From contig CALGIG010000045.1 of NCBI GenBank assembly GCA_937915865.1, positions 186,001 to 250,000 of the forward strand: a stretch of DNA of 64,000 nt, given 5' to 3'. The translations under genes and the position numbers were made by a program. The number at the start of each line of letters is the position of its first letter. The stretch's first letter is position 1. Shown here in pieces: positions 44,582 through 53,168 of the stretch. Origin of the DNA: an uncultured Prolixibacteraceae bacterium. GTDB taxonomy: Bacteria > Bacteroidota > Bacteroidia > Bacteroidales > Prolixibacteraceae. Under the pieces are notes generated by a model. It was not told the DNA's origin and searched no databases. It was given only the letters and a program-made list of their open reading frames with translations.

Positions 44582-45001
44582 ATGTCCATGGAAAATGAAA
44601 TTATTTTGACGGAATTGGATTATTTGAGATTGAACTCGTTAATCTTGAGGTTACTTGACGAAAGAAATCAAAATATAAGAGAGTTGAATTTTCTAAATAT
44701 CGAAATCAAAACAGCGAAAAAAGTTGCTCCAAAAAAAATTAAGCCTGACTTGGTTACAATGGGTTCGAGTATAGAAGTTACATTCTTGGAAACAGGTAAA
44801 ACACTGGAATTGAAATTAGTTTACCCTCATGATGCAAATCACGAAGATGGGCAAATCTCGGTTTTGTCTTCTTTGGGTTGTGCCTTGTTGGGCGCCAAAG
44901 TGGGAGATTCAATTTCGTATAGAATATTAGGAGGTAATCAAACTGTTAGGATAGGGAAAGTCCTGTACCAGCCAGAAGCCAATGGAGTTGATTTAGCATA
45001 A
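44582..45001 (+). CDS. Rnk/GreA C-terminal-like protein
   Basis: 139 residues: a helical N-terminal part (~1-45) and a GreA/GreB-type FKBP-like C-terminal domain (VTMGSSIEVTFLETGKTLELKLVYPHDAN, ISVLSSLGCALLGAKVGD, VLYQPEANG). The order and the YQPEANG ending match Rnk, an RNA-polymerase-binding Gre relative lacking the long coiled-coil. First of four paralogues here. It has its own promoter with two operators. Likely an RNA polymerase secondary-channel binder; no regulatory target is known. Confidence 0.82.
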   Translation: MSMENEIILTELDYLRLNSLILRLLDERNQNIRELNFLNIEIKTAKKVAPKKIKPDLVTMGSSIEVTFLETGKTLELKLVYPHDANHEDGQISVLSSLGCALLGAKVGDSISYRILGGNQTVRIGKVLYQPEANGVDLA

Positions 45002-45006
45002 TAAAT

Positions 45007-45708
45007 TCATTTATATAAATGCCTTAGTGAGTCCATTAAATTAGATAATTCAGCAAAGGGTTTATTGTTATGCTTTTGGAAAATGTCATTATGAAAATCG
45101 TCGATTTCTTCCAAAACAGGTAGTACCTTTTTCCATTTATTATCACTTATCACGGTAAAGAACATGGTGCTTTCGTCGTTTATCCGCTTTTTTGCCTGCT
45201 CATAAACAGATTTCCCCAAATCAGACATAATAAGCAGTTTAATTCTTTTGTCAGTTTCATCCTGGATTTCATATAGTAAGCCGTTATTAATCAGCCTCCT
45301 AATAGTATCCATACCGGTAGTATATTCCAGATGGTACATATTGATCAGATCAGTCTTTTTTGCTCTTTCCAGCATATCAACTGCCTGTAAAAATAGAAAT
45401 TCCAAACGCGTATTTATTACCATATCTTTCAGCGCTTTCCGTGCGTAGAATTCATGATATCTGGCAATTCCCGCAGCAGCTTCTAAAAATCGGATTTTAT
45501 CATCGAAGTGATTTTTTAAAGAAACTGCAGCGCTTGGATAACGAGCTGATATTGCTTTATTTATTAATTGATCCTGAAGTTCAGGTTCTTCGTGTGATTT
45601 ACTTATAATCCACTTTGCAAAACTAATGACATCTAATTGTCTATTTTCCTGTTCAAAATCCTCAAAAAGGTCAATTAACTGTTTTATAACAGCATACTTA
45701 TTTCCCAT
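45007..45708 (-). CDS. MarR-type winged-helix regulator
   Basis: 233 residues. The centre holds the MarR winged helix: TRLEFLFLQAVDMLERAKKTDLINMYHLEYTTGMDTIRRLINNGLLYEI followed by the wing DETDKRIKLLIMSDLGKSVYEQA. A long N-terminal helical region (~1-90) exceeds the usual MarR size (140-160 residues). It converges with the first rnk-like gene (5-base gap) and is divergent from the second. Paired ATCGGATACGAT sites lie at both rnk-like promoters, so it is the obvious candidate for the cognate repressor. Confidence 0.75.
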   Translation of the reverse strand: MGNKYAVIKQLIDLFEDFEQENRQLDVISFAKWIISKSHEEPELQDQLINKAISARYPSAAVSLKNHFDDKIRFLEAAAGIARYHEFYARKALKDMVINTRLEFLFLQAVDMLERAKKTDLINMYHLEYTTGMDTIRRLINNGLLYEIQDETDKRIKLLIMSDLGKSVYEQAKKRINDESTMFFTVISDNKWKKVLPVLEEIDDFHNDIFQKHNNKPFAELSNLMDSLRHLYK

Positions 45709-45745
45709 CAGTATATTTTTTGTGTAAAAGTATAAAAATATTCGC

Positions 45746-45786
45746 TATGTTTGTATCGGATACGATGTAATAATATCGTATCCGAT
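45746..45786 (+). promoter_or_regulatory. -7 box and inverted pair of MarR operators in the divergent region
   Basis: TATGTTTG (45746-45753) is a TAnnTTTG element on the plus strand. ATCGGATACGAT (45755-45766) and its reverse complement ATCGTATCCGAT (45775-45786) follow, start-to-start distance 20 bases as at 44472/44492; together they form TCGGATACGAT-N8-ATCGTATCCGA, a perfect palindrome. The site can control both the rnk-like genes to the right and the MarR gene to the left. Confidence 0.8.
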
Positions 45787-45840
45787 TTTATTTTACAATT
45801 TATAAGTCAAACAATATATATTCTTTTAAAAATTGAAGAT

Positions 45841-46260
45841 ATGTTAAAACTACCAATATTTGAGGAATTCAGGATTATAGAGACTCATAAAAAGTCGATA
45901 ACATTTTCTGATTACTTCAGGCTCATGAACAAGATAAAAACTGATGTGGGAAAAGAAGAAGTTTCTCCTAAGCGGTTACATCAGCTTTTTCTGGCATTAA
46001 CCTTTAGCATTAAATTTCCATCAAATGATATTCCTGAAAATTTTGTCAGGATGAATTCACGTATTTTAATTAGCAATTCGGAACATATAAAACAACGAAT
46101 CCGGATAGTTTATCAGTGCGAAGTGGAATCAAACGATGATTATTCAATTTACAGTATGCTTGGATTTGTTTGTTTGGGACTTAAAGTGGGAGAAACTGCA
46201 AGGTACATTGATGGAGAAAGATTGAAACAGATTAGAATAGAGAAAATTATTTCACATTGA
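45841..46260 (+). CDS. Divergent Rnk/GreA-like protein
   Basis: 139 residues from the ATG at 45841 (the upstream TTG-started extension would include the operator and is rejected). The C-terminal half keeps the Gre-like fold pattern FVRMNSRILI, IRIVYQCEVESNDDYSIYSMLGFVCLGLKVGE, IRIEKII, aligned with its neighbours, but the YQPEANG ending is missing and the N-terminal part differs. It is the most divergent of the four paralogues. Transcribed with the following gene. Confidence 0.65.
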   Translation: MLKLPIFEEFRIIETHKKSITFSDYFRLMNKIKTDVGKEEVSPKRLHQLFLALTFSIKFPSNDIPENFVRMNSRILISNSEHIKQRIRIVYQCEVESNDDYSIYSMLGFVCLGLKVGETARYIDGERLKQIRIEKIISH

Positions 46261-46322
46261 GAAACGCACTTAATGAACAGTTAATCAATTCAGAAAAGAA
46301 AAAACAATTAAAGCAAATAGAT

Positions 46323-46736
46323 ATGAAAAGGAACATTATTATTACTGATTATGATTATGCTAGACTGGCTAGCCTGATTGGTTCGATTAAGAAAACTAAA
46401 AATGAAGAACTCAGAAACCTAACCATTTTATGTGATGAAATTGCTCGTGCTGAAAGGGTAAATCCGAAAGAAATTGAACCTGATTTTGTAACCATGAACT
46501 CTCAAGTTGAGGTAATTGATTTAGATAATGGAAAAGTGATGACTATAAAGCTTGTGTATCCCAAAGATGCCGATTTCAGAAAGGGAAATATTTCCATTCT
46601 CTCACTTTTAGGTAGCGCTCTATTGGGTTACAGGGTTGGAAGCATAATAAAGTTTGATGCCCCTTTTGGCGAAAAAAGAATTAGAATTAAAAGCATTATC
46701 TATCAACCTGAAGCAAATGGAGTTTTTGATGTTTAG
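46323..46736 (+). CDS. Rnk/GreA C-terminal-like protein
   Basis: 137 residues from the ATG at 46323; a longer TTG-started frame overlaps the previous gene. It is the closest paralogue of the protein at 44582: DYDYARLASLIGSIKKTKNEELRNL, FVTMNSQVEVIDLDNGKVMTIKLVYPKDA, ISILSLLGSALLGYRVG, IIYQPEANGVFDV. N-terminal helices replace the Gre coiled-coil. Likely binds RNA polymerase. Part of the plus-strand array after the 45746 promoter. Confidence 0.82.
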   Translation: MKRNIIITDYDYARLASLIGSIKKTKNEELRNLTILCDEIARAERVNPKEIEPDFVTMNSQVEVIDLDNGKVMTIKLVYPKDADFRKGNISILSLLGSALLGYRVGSIIKFDAPFGEKRIRIKSIIYQPEANGVFDV

Positions 46737-46765
46737 CTTATAGATCGATTGTTTAAGTCATATTC

Positions 46766-46912
46766 ATGTCTAACTCTAAAATGAAAACTATGGCAAAGAA
46801 GGGAAATGGACTAAAGGAGCCCAGTAAGAATCTCAAAGAGAAACGACTTAAGAAAAGAACAAAAAAAGAACTTTTAAAAATGTCGAAGCGAAAAAAATTG
46901 CAGATGAACTGA
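46766..46912 (+). CDS. Possible small, strongly basic protein
   Basis: A 48-residue frame (MSNSKMKTMAKKGNGLKEP...) with about 19 Lys/Arg. An alternative frame downstream continues with AKKIADELTLSAKFAKTLTIRWL to a stop at about 46963, so a frameshifted longer gene is possible. No family is recognised; it may be a spurious AT-rich frame between two rnk-like genes. Confidence 0.3.
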   Translation: MSNSKMKTMAKKGNGLKEPSKNLKEKRLKKRTKKELLKMSKRKKLQMN

Positions 46913-47022
46913 CCTTAAGCGCAAAATTTGCCAAAACATTGACCATCCGCTGGCTGACTTAAATCTCCTGTCATGCCAGCGGTTTGGTTAAGCAAATATC
47001 AAACATTCAAAAATCAGTGAAA

Positions 47023-47448
47023 ATGATTATTTCAACTTTAGATTCCGAGTTGCTGATGAAATGCATTCATGCGGTTGAAGGTCGGCATACAACAAGGTTT
47101 GATGAAATACAGGTTTTAAAAAGGAAAATTTCATCAGCATATAAGGTGAAGCCTCAGGATGTGCCGCGAAATATTGTTACAATGAATTCTTTTGTTGAGT
47201 TACTGCGGAGCAGTACGGAAACATCATTTACCATAAAACTTGTATTTCCTGGATTTGAAAATATAAAGGAAAACAGGATTTCAATTTTTTCTGCCTTGGG
47301 GGCAGCCATCTTTTCTGAGAAAGTTGGAGACGAAGTAGTATATCAGACCTGGAAAAATGAGAACCATATCAGGATTACCGATGTAATTTTTCAACCAGAA
47401 GCAAATGGCAATTACTATATCGATAAACATGATTATGGATATTTCTGA
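47023..47448 (+). CDS. Rnk/GreA C-terminal-like protein
   Basis: 141 residues from the ATG at 47023 (a TTG-started extension upstream lacks support). Pattern as in its paralogues: FDEIQVLKRKISSAYKVKPQDVPRNIVTMNSFVEL, FTIKLVFPGFENIKENRISIFSALGAAIFSEKVGDE, VIFQPEANGNYY. Fourth Gre/Rnk-like gene in 3 kb. It ends with a Tyr/His-rich tail (DKHDYGYF) not shared by the others. Confidence 0.8.
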   Translation: MIISTLDSELLMKCIHAVEGRHTTRFDEIQVLKRKISSAYKVKPQDVPRNIVTMNSFVELLRSSTETSFTIKLVFPGFENIKENRISIFSALGAAIFSEKVGDEVVYQTWKNENHIRITDVIFQPEANGNYYIDKHDYGYF

Positions 47449-47497
47449 TTGATTTATTCACAGGGTTTCTCTTGTGAAAGACTTTTCACAATATTAC

Positions 47498-47522
47498 ATT
47501 GTTAGCTAATTTGGCTAACAAT
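47498..47522. repeat. Perfect 9-bp inverted repeat
   Basis: ATTGTTAGC and GCTAACAAT flank a 7-base spacer (TAATTTG), 54-78 bases upstream of the 47576 gene. No T-run follows, so an operator is more likely than a terminator. The GTTAG/CTAAC arms resemble the tetR operators at 14877 and 15541. Confidence 0.6.
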
Positions 47523-47575
47523 ATCCTTGTGGTTTCAATGATCAAATAATGGACTAAACAAAACTAAATTACTCC

Positions 47576-47887
47576 ATGATGAAATGCCAAATAGAAAGCA
47601 TAAAAGATACAATAGCCAAAGAATATGGTTTTAGTAGCTGGGATCAGTATTTCGAATATTTTATTACAACAAAGCCAGGTAGAAAGGTTTTACGAAACGG
47701 CATCCGAAAAGTACTTTGGGAAGTTCTTCTTTTGTCGAATGATTTATTATCATGCCCAAAATGTATTTTAAAGAATTATGAATCGAAAGAATTGGATATT
47801 AAGGCAGGAGGAAAATGTTACAACCTTCACCGTGAATTGCACAAACTAAATAAAAACACCAAACAGCTCAAAAATTATTCTCTTTAA
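47576..47887 (+). CDS. Hypothetical small protein with a CPKC motif
   Basis: 103 residues, not recognised. It is basic and mostly helical, with IAKEYGFSSWDQYFEYFITTKPGRKVL in the first half and LLSCPKCILKNY in the second; four cysteines in all (residues ~4, 60, 63, 82). A CxxC could bind metal, but there is no second pair close by. An inverted repeat lies upstream. It follows the rnk-like array on the same strand with a 127-base gap. Confidence 0.55.
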   Translation: MMKCQIESIKDTIAKEYGFSSWDQYFEYFITTKPGRKVLRNGIRKVLWEVLLLSNDLLSCPKCILKNYESKELDIKAGGKCYNLHRELHKLNKNTKQLKNYSL

Positions 47888-48098
47888 AATTTACTTCGAG
47901 ATGTCTTAGTACAAAAAAGAGTAAATACAGATTACTTTCCATTATATAACGGAAGTGTTCAGTTCACTGGGAAACCATTCTATTACAGCATAATATTGAC
48001 TATCCCAACTTATTCAAAATAAGTGACTATTATTTTGTTTCACTTTGAGGCTTGTCGGCTTTCGTTCATTTTGGGATGATCGAATTGAGCTTAGTCAA

Positions 48099-48302
48099 TT
48101 AGAAGTTAAATATATCTTCTCTATCTTCTATTTCGGAAAGCATACATGGTGAAGAAAAATAAGGACGCGCCGGTTCCCGATAGGTTTTGACGGCTATTTT
48201 CATTTTTAAAACCTCTTCTGTCGATAATTCATTCTTATCATCTTCACTCGTTACCTTTTCTGTCTGTCCTGTCTCAGCAATTTTATTTTTTTTGTTATTC
48301 AT
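48099..48302 (-). CDS. Hypothetical small soluble protein after cydB
   Basis: 67 residues, highly charged N-terminal half (MNNKKNKIAETGQTEKVTSEDDKN) and a C-terminal YREPARPYFSSPCMLSEIED. No membrane helix, so it is not a CydX-type oxidase subunit. It lies 40 bases downstream of cydB on the same strand and might be co-transcribed. No family recognised. Confidence 0.45.
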   Translation of the reverse strand: MNNKKNKIAETGQTEKVTSEDDKNELSTEEVLKMKIAVKTYREPARPYFSSPCMLSEIEDREDIFNF

Positions 48303-48342
48303 AAGCCAAACTTTTTAATTTGTTATTTTGAAGAAACTGCGA

Positions 48343-49347
48343 TTATTGCTGTTTATCCTGCCTGAACTTGAACACCTTAAACAAATAAGCAAAGGCAGGA
48401 AATATCAATAAGATACCGGCAATTAATGCGTAAACAAGTAAAGTCATCGTTCTTTCCGGGGCCTGGCTGTTCCAGATCGTCAAATGCGATCCATCGGCTA
48501 AATAAACCATGACTGGAAACTGGATAGCAAACCAACCGGTTAAAATACAGGCTGTTTGTAGTCCTGCCAAAAATCTGCTTAGTAATATGTTCTGTCGTTT
48601 TATTTGTTGCCACAAAAAGGGAATGACTGCCGTAGCAATGACTACGCAGGTAATTGCAACAGGAGAATGGATAAAGCGGCTAAAGAAATTAAGTTCGTGT
48701 AATTCAGACGCCATGAAGACCCCCAATCCGGAAGCTATGAGCAGCACAAAGAGAATGCGTGCTGTTTTCGCAAAGGTCAGGTAAGATTGTTTATCATTGG
48801 ATTCCCCCAAAAGATAGATTGCTGCGAGCCATGCGAATAGAAGTGTCAGAAAAATACCGGTTGTAAACGCGAAAAGATTGCACCAGGGCTGAACAAATGA
48901 ATTATAAAAAGTCCCTTCGACGTGAGGCGGAATTCTTCCCATCATGATCGCTCCGAGCGTAACGCCCAGGAAAAAAGGAGTTAACAAACTTGATATCCGG
49001 AAGAACTGCGTGTAATACTTATGGGTTTTGTCATTAGCCGTATCGTAATACCGGAATGTAAAAGCAGTACCCCGAAAAATAATGCCCACTAAAACAATAA
49101 GAACCGGGATGTGCAGATAGGTTGTAAGTGTCGCGAATACCCTAGGAAATCCATTAAAAATAATTACAACAGCCAAAATAAGCCACACATGGTTTGCTTC
49201 CCATACCGGTGCTATTGCTTTCGAAATAGTGTCCATTCCTCTCCTGCCTGAAACCAGTTCAACAATTCCGGCACCAAAATCAGCGCCACCCAGCAAGACG
49301 TATAACAGGATTGCTACTGCTAAAACAAAAACGATAAATTCAGTCAT
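48343..49347 (-). CDS. cydB: Cytochrome bd oxidase subunit II
   Basis: 334 residues, about eight membrane helices. FIVFVLAVAILLYVLLGGADFGAGIVEL and IAPVWEANHVWLILAVVIIFNGFPRVFA are the diagnostic CydB segments. It pairs with CydA to reduce O2 with quinol; cytochrome bd resists NO and is commonly used under microaerobic and nitrosative conditions. Its start overlaps the cydA stop by 8 bases. Confidence 0.93.
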   Translation of the reverse strand: MTEFIVFVLAVAILLYVLLGGADFGAGIVELVSGRRGMDTISKAIAPVWEANHVWLILAVVIIFNGFPRVFATLTTYLHIPVLIVLVGIIFRGTAFTFRYYDTANDKTHKYYTQFFRISSLLTPFFLGVTLGAIMMGRIPPHVEGTFYNSFVQPWCNLFAFTTGIFLTLLFAWLAAIYLLGESNDKQSYLTFAKTARILFVLLIASGLGVFMASELHELNFFSRFIHSPVAITCVVIATAVIPFLWQQIKRQNILLSRFLAGLQTACILTGWFAIQFPVMVYLADGSHLTIWNSQAPERTMTLLVYALIAGILLIFPAFAYLFKVFKFRQDKQQ

Positions 49348-50665
49348 GAGTGATTAGATTTTGAGTATTTGAATGAACAGCCAGTATCTGACGCCGCATC
49401 AGCCATACAACCAGAAACGTCAGCAGAAGATAGACAAGTGTGATCAGGTAAAACGGATATTGAACGCCTGGCATTGGAGTTACCGCATCTTTCGTTTTCA
49501 TGATACCATAAATGATCCAGGGTTGCCGACCTACTTCAGTTACAATCCAGCCTGCTTCAACAGCAATAAAGCCAACCGGAGTAAGCCAGACAAGCAACTT
49601 TAGCCACCATATTTTATCCAGATTTTCCTTCCATTTAAATTTGAAAATCAGGAATAAAATACCCGCGCCCATCATCAGCATTCCCATAAAAACCATGATT
49701 TGAAAAGCAAAATGCACAATGGCAACCGGAGGCCAGTCTTCCTTGCTTGTTTTGTCCAGCCCTTCCACTTCGGCGTTTGGATCTCCATGAGCCAAAAAGC
49801 TCAGTAAGTGTGGAATGTGAATCCCGTATTTAACTTCCTCTTTCTCTTCATCAGGAATACCGCCAATAACCAACGCTGCAGGTTCTGAAGTTTTGAACAG
49901 GGATTCCATGGCAGCTAACTTCGCCGGCTGAAGTTTAGCCACATTTTTGGCTGAGATATCCCCACTCAGGGGCTGCAGAATGGCGGCAACCGCTCCAAAT
50001 AAAAGGGCAATATGTATTGCACCCCGGTGAAACTCATTTTCTTTGTGACGAAGCAGCATAAAGGCATGCACACCGGCCACTGCAAAGCTGGTTGATGCAA
50101 AGGCAGCAATGGTCATGTGTAAAGCTTCCTGAAACCAGGCCCGGTTGAACATCGCTTTAACCGGATCGATGTTGATCGCCTGACCGTTGACCCAATCAAA
50201 TCCTGACGGGCTATTCATCCAGGCATTGGCAGCTACAACAAAAATACCCGACACCACTCCGGCAATTCCGACCAGAAGACCGGAAAACAGATGAATCCGG
50301 TTACTCACCCGATTTCTTCCGTAGAGGAATACACCTAAAGCAATAGCCTCAAGAAAAAAAGCCGTTCCTTCCCAGCTAAAAGGCATACCAATGATAGCCC
50401 CGGCATGCTCCATGAATTTTGGCCAAAGCAAACCCAGTTCGAACGACAAAACGGTACCCGACACTGCACCTACAGCAAAGAAAATAGCAACACCCCGGGC
50501 CCACGCTTTCGACAGCTCCAGATAAACTTTACGACCTGTTTTTATCCATTTCAGCTCGGCAACAAACATCAACCAGGGCATGGTCATACCGATACAGGCA
50601 AATACAATATGAAAGACAAAAGAAACCGTCATTTGTAGCCTTGCGGCAAGAAAGTCATCCATCAT
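49340..50665 (-). CDS. cydA: Cytochrome bd oxidase subunit I
   Basis: 441 residues, about nine membrane helices. H19 in TVSFVFHIVFACIGM is the expected heme b595 ligand; EALHMTIAAFASTSFAVAGVHAF contains the heme b558 His; EVGRQPWIIYGIMKT is the conserved GRQPW motif. The protein is shorter than E. coli CydA (522) because the quinol-binding loop lacks the long insert, as in the short-Q-loop group. First gene of the cydAB unit. Confidence 0.95.
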   Translation of the reverse strand: MMDDFLAARLQMTVSFVFHIVFACIGMTMPWLMFVAELKWIKTGRKVYLELSKAWARGVAIFFAVGAVSGTVLSFELGLLWPKFMEHAGAIIGMPFSWEGTAFFLEAIALGVFLYGRNRVSNRIHLFSGLLVGIAGVVSGIFVVAANAWMNSPSGFDWVNGQAINIDPVKAMFNRAWFQEALHMTIAAFASTSFAVAGVHAFMLLRHKENEFHRGAIHIALLFGAVAAILQPLSGDISAKNVAKLQPAKLAAMESLFKTSEPAALVIGGIPDEEKEEVKYGIHIPHLLSFLAHGDPNAEVEGLDKTSKEDWPPVAIVHFAFQIMVFMGMLMMGAGILFLIFKFKWKENLDKIWWLKLLVWLTPVGFIAVEAGWIVTEVGRQPWIIYGIMKTKDAVTPMPGVQYPFYLITLVYLLLTFLVVWLMRRQILAVHSNTQNLITHD

Positions 50666-50757
50666 TTATCAGTTTTTTCGTATATGGAAAATTTGTAATT
50701 ACATCTGGCTGATTCAAATTCGTTGCCAGATTCCGAAATGTAGATTTGAGAAGAATG

Positions 50758-53070
50758 CTAAATCGGCAAACTCTCCCTGACGGTTTTGGCAGCCTCTACC
50801 ATTTTTACCAATGCTTCTTTCGTTTCTTCCCATTTTCGGGTCTTCAGACCACAATCCGGATTGACCCAAATATTTTTAGTTGGAATAACGGCAGCCGCCT
50901 TTTTTAGCAAATCAGTCATCTCGGTATCGGTAGGAACACGCGGAGAATGAATATCATAAACACCCGGACCAATATCATTTGGGTATTTATATTCCCCAAA
51001 AACATCCAGCAGTTCCATTTGCGACCTGGAGCATTCTATCGTAATCACATCGGCATCCAAAGCAGTGATGCTATCAATGATATCATTAAACTCGGAATAA
51101 CACATGTGCGTATGGATTTGGGTCTCGTCTTTCACTCCCGCATAAGAAAGCCGGAATGCATTTACTGCCCAATCGAGATACGTCTTCCAATCGCTTTTTC
51201 GAAGCGGCAATCCTTCCCTGAGAGCTGGTTCGTCAATTTGAATGATATGGATATGAGCTTTTTCCAAATCAAGAACTTCATCCCTTATGGCCAGTGCAAT
51301 CTGATCGCAAGTGGCAGAAAGAGACTGATCATCCCTGACAAACGACCATTTCAAGATAGTAACCGGTCCGGTCAACATTCCTTTAACGGGCTTCGAAGTA
51401 AGCGATTGTGCGTATGTAATCCAGTTAATGGTCATTGGGTTTGGGCGCTGAACATCACCAAAAATAATGGGAGGTTTTACGCAACGTGATCCATAACTCT
51501 GAACCCAGCCATTTGTGCTGAATACAAAACCATCCAACATCTCTCCAAAATATTCGACCATATCGTTTCGCTCAAATTCACCGTGGACCAAGACATCAAG
51601 GCCAACTTCTTCCTGCCAGCGAACGGCTTTTCCAATTTCACCCTGAACAAGCCGATCATATTCATTTTTTGAAAGTTCATTTCGCTTCAGTTTTGCCCGC
51701 CAAGTTCTTACATCCGCAGTCTGCGGAAATGAACCAATTGTTGTGGTTGGAAAAGATGGCAGTTCCAGCCGCTTGTGTTGTTCTTTTTTCCGAAGTGGAA
51801 AGGGCGATCTTTTCATTTCTTTAAATTGTTCTACGAAGTCAATACGCTCTTTAACCAGGTCATTGTGAATCAAACCGGATGTTCTTCTGCTTCGAATAGC
51901 TTCCTGGTTCTCTTTAAATAGTTGTATTGATTCAATACTTTCTTTTTGCATAGACAATTGCTTTAAAGCCACGACCTCTTCAAGTTTTTGCTTCGCAAAA
52001 GAAAGCCATTGTTTAATTTCAGACGATAAGACTTCCTCGTTGGTTTCCAATTCCAGATCACAGGGAACGTGCAGCAAAGAACAGGATGGAGCTATCATCA
52101 CCCGCTCTTCTCCAATTTTTTCAATGGCTTTCGCAATAAACTTTAACGAATTCGCAAAATCATTCTTCCAGATATTTCGGCCGTCCACAAGCCCAAGTGA
52201 TAATTTCTTTTCGCCGGCAACCAGTTTCATCATGATCTCAAGTTGTGCCGGATCTCTCACCAGATCAAGATGAATGGCATCCACTGGCAAGCCGGCAACC
52301 AACTCCACATTATCAAACAGTCCTCCAAAATAAATTGACAATAAGAATTTGACCGATGGAAAATTCTTCCTGATTCGGGAATACGCAACTTTGAAGGCTC
52401 TTTTTTGTTCCGTCGTTAAATCCAACGCCAAAAAAGGTTCATCAAACTGAATCCATTCCACGCCATTATCCACAAGTAGTGAAATCATTTCGAAATAAGC
52501 CTCAAGAAGGTTCACCAATAAATCAATCCGGTTGAAGCCTTCCTCCTTCTCTTTGCCAAGCAATAGAAAGGAAACAGGTCCCAGAATAACAGGTTTGGTA
52601 ATTATACCCAATCTTTTTGCTTCCTGAAATTCATCAATCAATTTAAAATCTGAAAGCCAGAACTTTTGATTATTGTGGAATTCAGGTACAATATAATGAT
52701 AGTTTGTATCAAACCATTTGGTCATTTCCATGGCCGTAATATCAGTTACCCCATCCTGGTAACCTCTCGCCATTGCAAAGTAAAGATCCAGTTTCGATTT
52801 TGCAGAATTTTGGGGAAGTTGTGCGTAACGATCCGGAATTGCGCTGATCGCAAACGCCAAATCCAAAACATGATCATAAAGTGAAAAATCATTGGACGGA
52901 ATCATATCAATGCCCAGATTTTTTTGAGTCAGCCAATTCTCCTGCTTAATTGTCGAACTAATCTGCATGAGCTCTTTATAACTGATTCTCCCCGACCAAT
53001 ATCCCTCAACCGCTTTTTTGAGCTCCCGGTTATTCCCAATCCGCGGATACCCTAAATTGTGTGTTATCAT
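50758..53070 (-). CDS. metE: Cobalamin-independent methionine synthase
   Basis: 770 residues with both halves of MetE: N-terminal NLGYPRIGNNRELKKAVEGYW and C-terminal catalytic barrel with Zn ligands in IHTHMCYSEF (His, Cys) and VNPDCGLKTRKW (Cys). It transfers the methyl group from methyltetrahydrofolate to homocysteine without B12. No B12 riboswitch is seen upstream. Instead it is divergent from ric with a shared palindrome (site C) midway between the two -7 elements. NO binds cobalamin and blocks MetH, so NO-linked MetE expression would make sense (inference). Confidence 0.95.
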   Translation of the reverse strand: MITHNLGYPRIGNNRELKKAVEGYWSGRISYKELMQISSTIKQENWLTQKNLGIDMIPSNDFSLYDHVLDLAFAISAIPDRYAQLPQNSAKSKLDLYFAMARGYQDGVTDITAMEMTKWFDTNYHYIVPEFHNNQKFWLSDFKLIDEFQEAKRLGIITKPVILGPVSFLLLGKEKEEGFNRIDLLVNLLEAYFEMISLLVDNGVEWIQFDEPFLALDLTTEQKRAFKVAYSRIRKNFPSVKFLLSIYFGGLFDNVELVAGLPVDAIHLDLVRDPAQLEIMMKLVAGEKKLSLGLVDGRNIWKNDFANSLKFIAKAIEKIGEERVMIAPSCSLLHVPCDLELETNEEVLSSEIKQWLSFAKQKLEEVVALKQLSMQKESIESIQLFKENQEAIRSRRTSGLIHNDLVKERIDFVEQFKEMKRSPFPLRKKEQHKRLELPSFPTTTIGSFPQTADVRTWRAKLKRNELSKNEYDRLVQGEIGKAVRWQEEVGLDVLVHGEFERNDMVEYFGEMLDGFVFSTNGWVQSYGSRCVKPPIIFGDVQRPNPMTINWITYAQSLTSKPVKGMLTGPVTILKWSFVRDDQSLSATCDQIALAIRDEVLDLEKAHIHIIQIDEPALREGLPLRKSDWKTYLDWAVNAFRLSYAGVKDETQIHTHMCYSEFNDIIDSITALDADVITIECSRSQMELLDVFGEYKYPNDIGPGVYDIHSPRVPTDTEMTDLLKKAAAVIPTKNIWVNPDCGLKTRKWEETKEALVKMVEAAKTVRESLPI

Positions 53071-53106
53071 TTTTTACATGTATTAATTAACATTTCAATC
53101 ATTTCA

Positions 53107-53168
53107 CAAACCTAATGAAAAAATATAAAAAGACCTGCATGTCTTTTTATAAATTATTTATATCTTTA
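53107..53168. promoter_or_regulatory. Shared divergent promoter region of metE and ric with palindromic operator (site C)
   Basis: TATAAAAAGAC (53124-53134) and its exact complement (53141-53151) flank CTGCAT. On the minus strand TAGGTTTG (53107-53114) is a perfect -7 match for metE; on the plus strand TATCTTTA (53161-53168) is a one-mismatch -7 for ric. Both lie 30.5 bases from the palindrome centre, so one bound regulator can act on both genes equally. Confidence 0.75.

Noticed and set aside
45751..45840. TTG-started N-terminal extension of the second rnk-like gene (similarly at 46257 and 46984 for the later ones)
   Set aside because: The extensions run through the operator or the preceding gene and are absent from the paralogue at 44582; internal ATGs give matching lengths of 137-141 residues.
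48099..48302. Small gene after cydB as a CydX-type subunit or a RiPP precursor
   Set aside because: It has no membrane helix, is too long and charged for CydX, and no modification enzymes are nearby.
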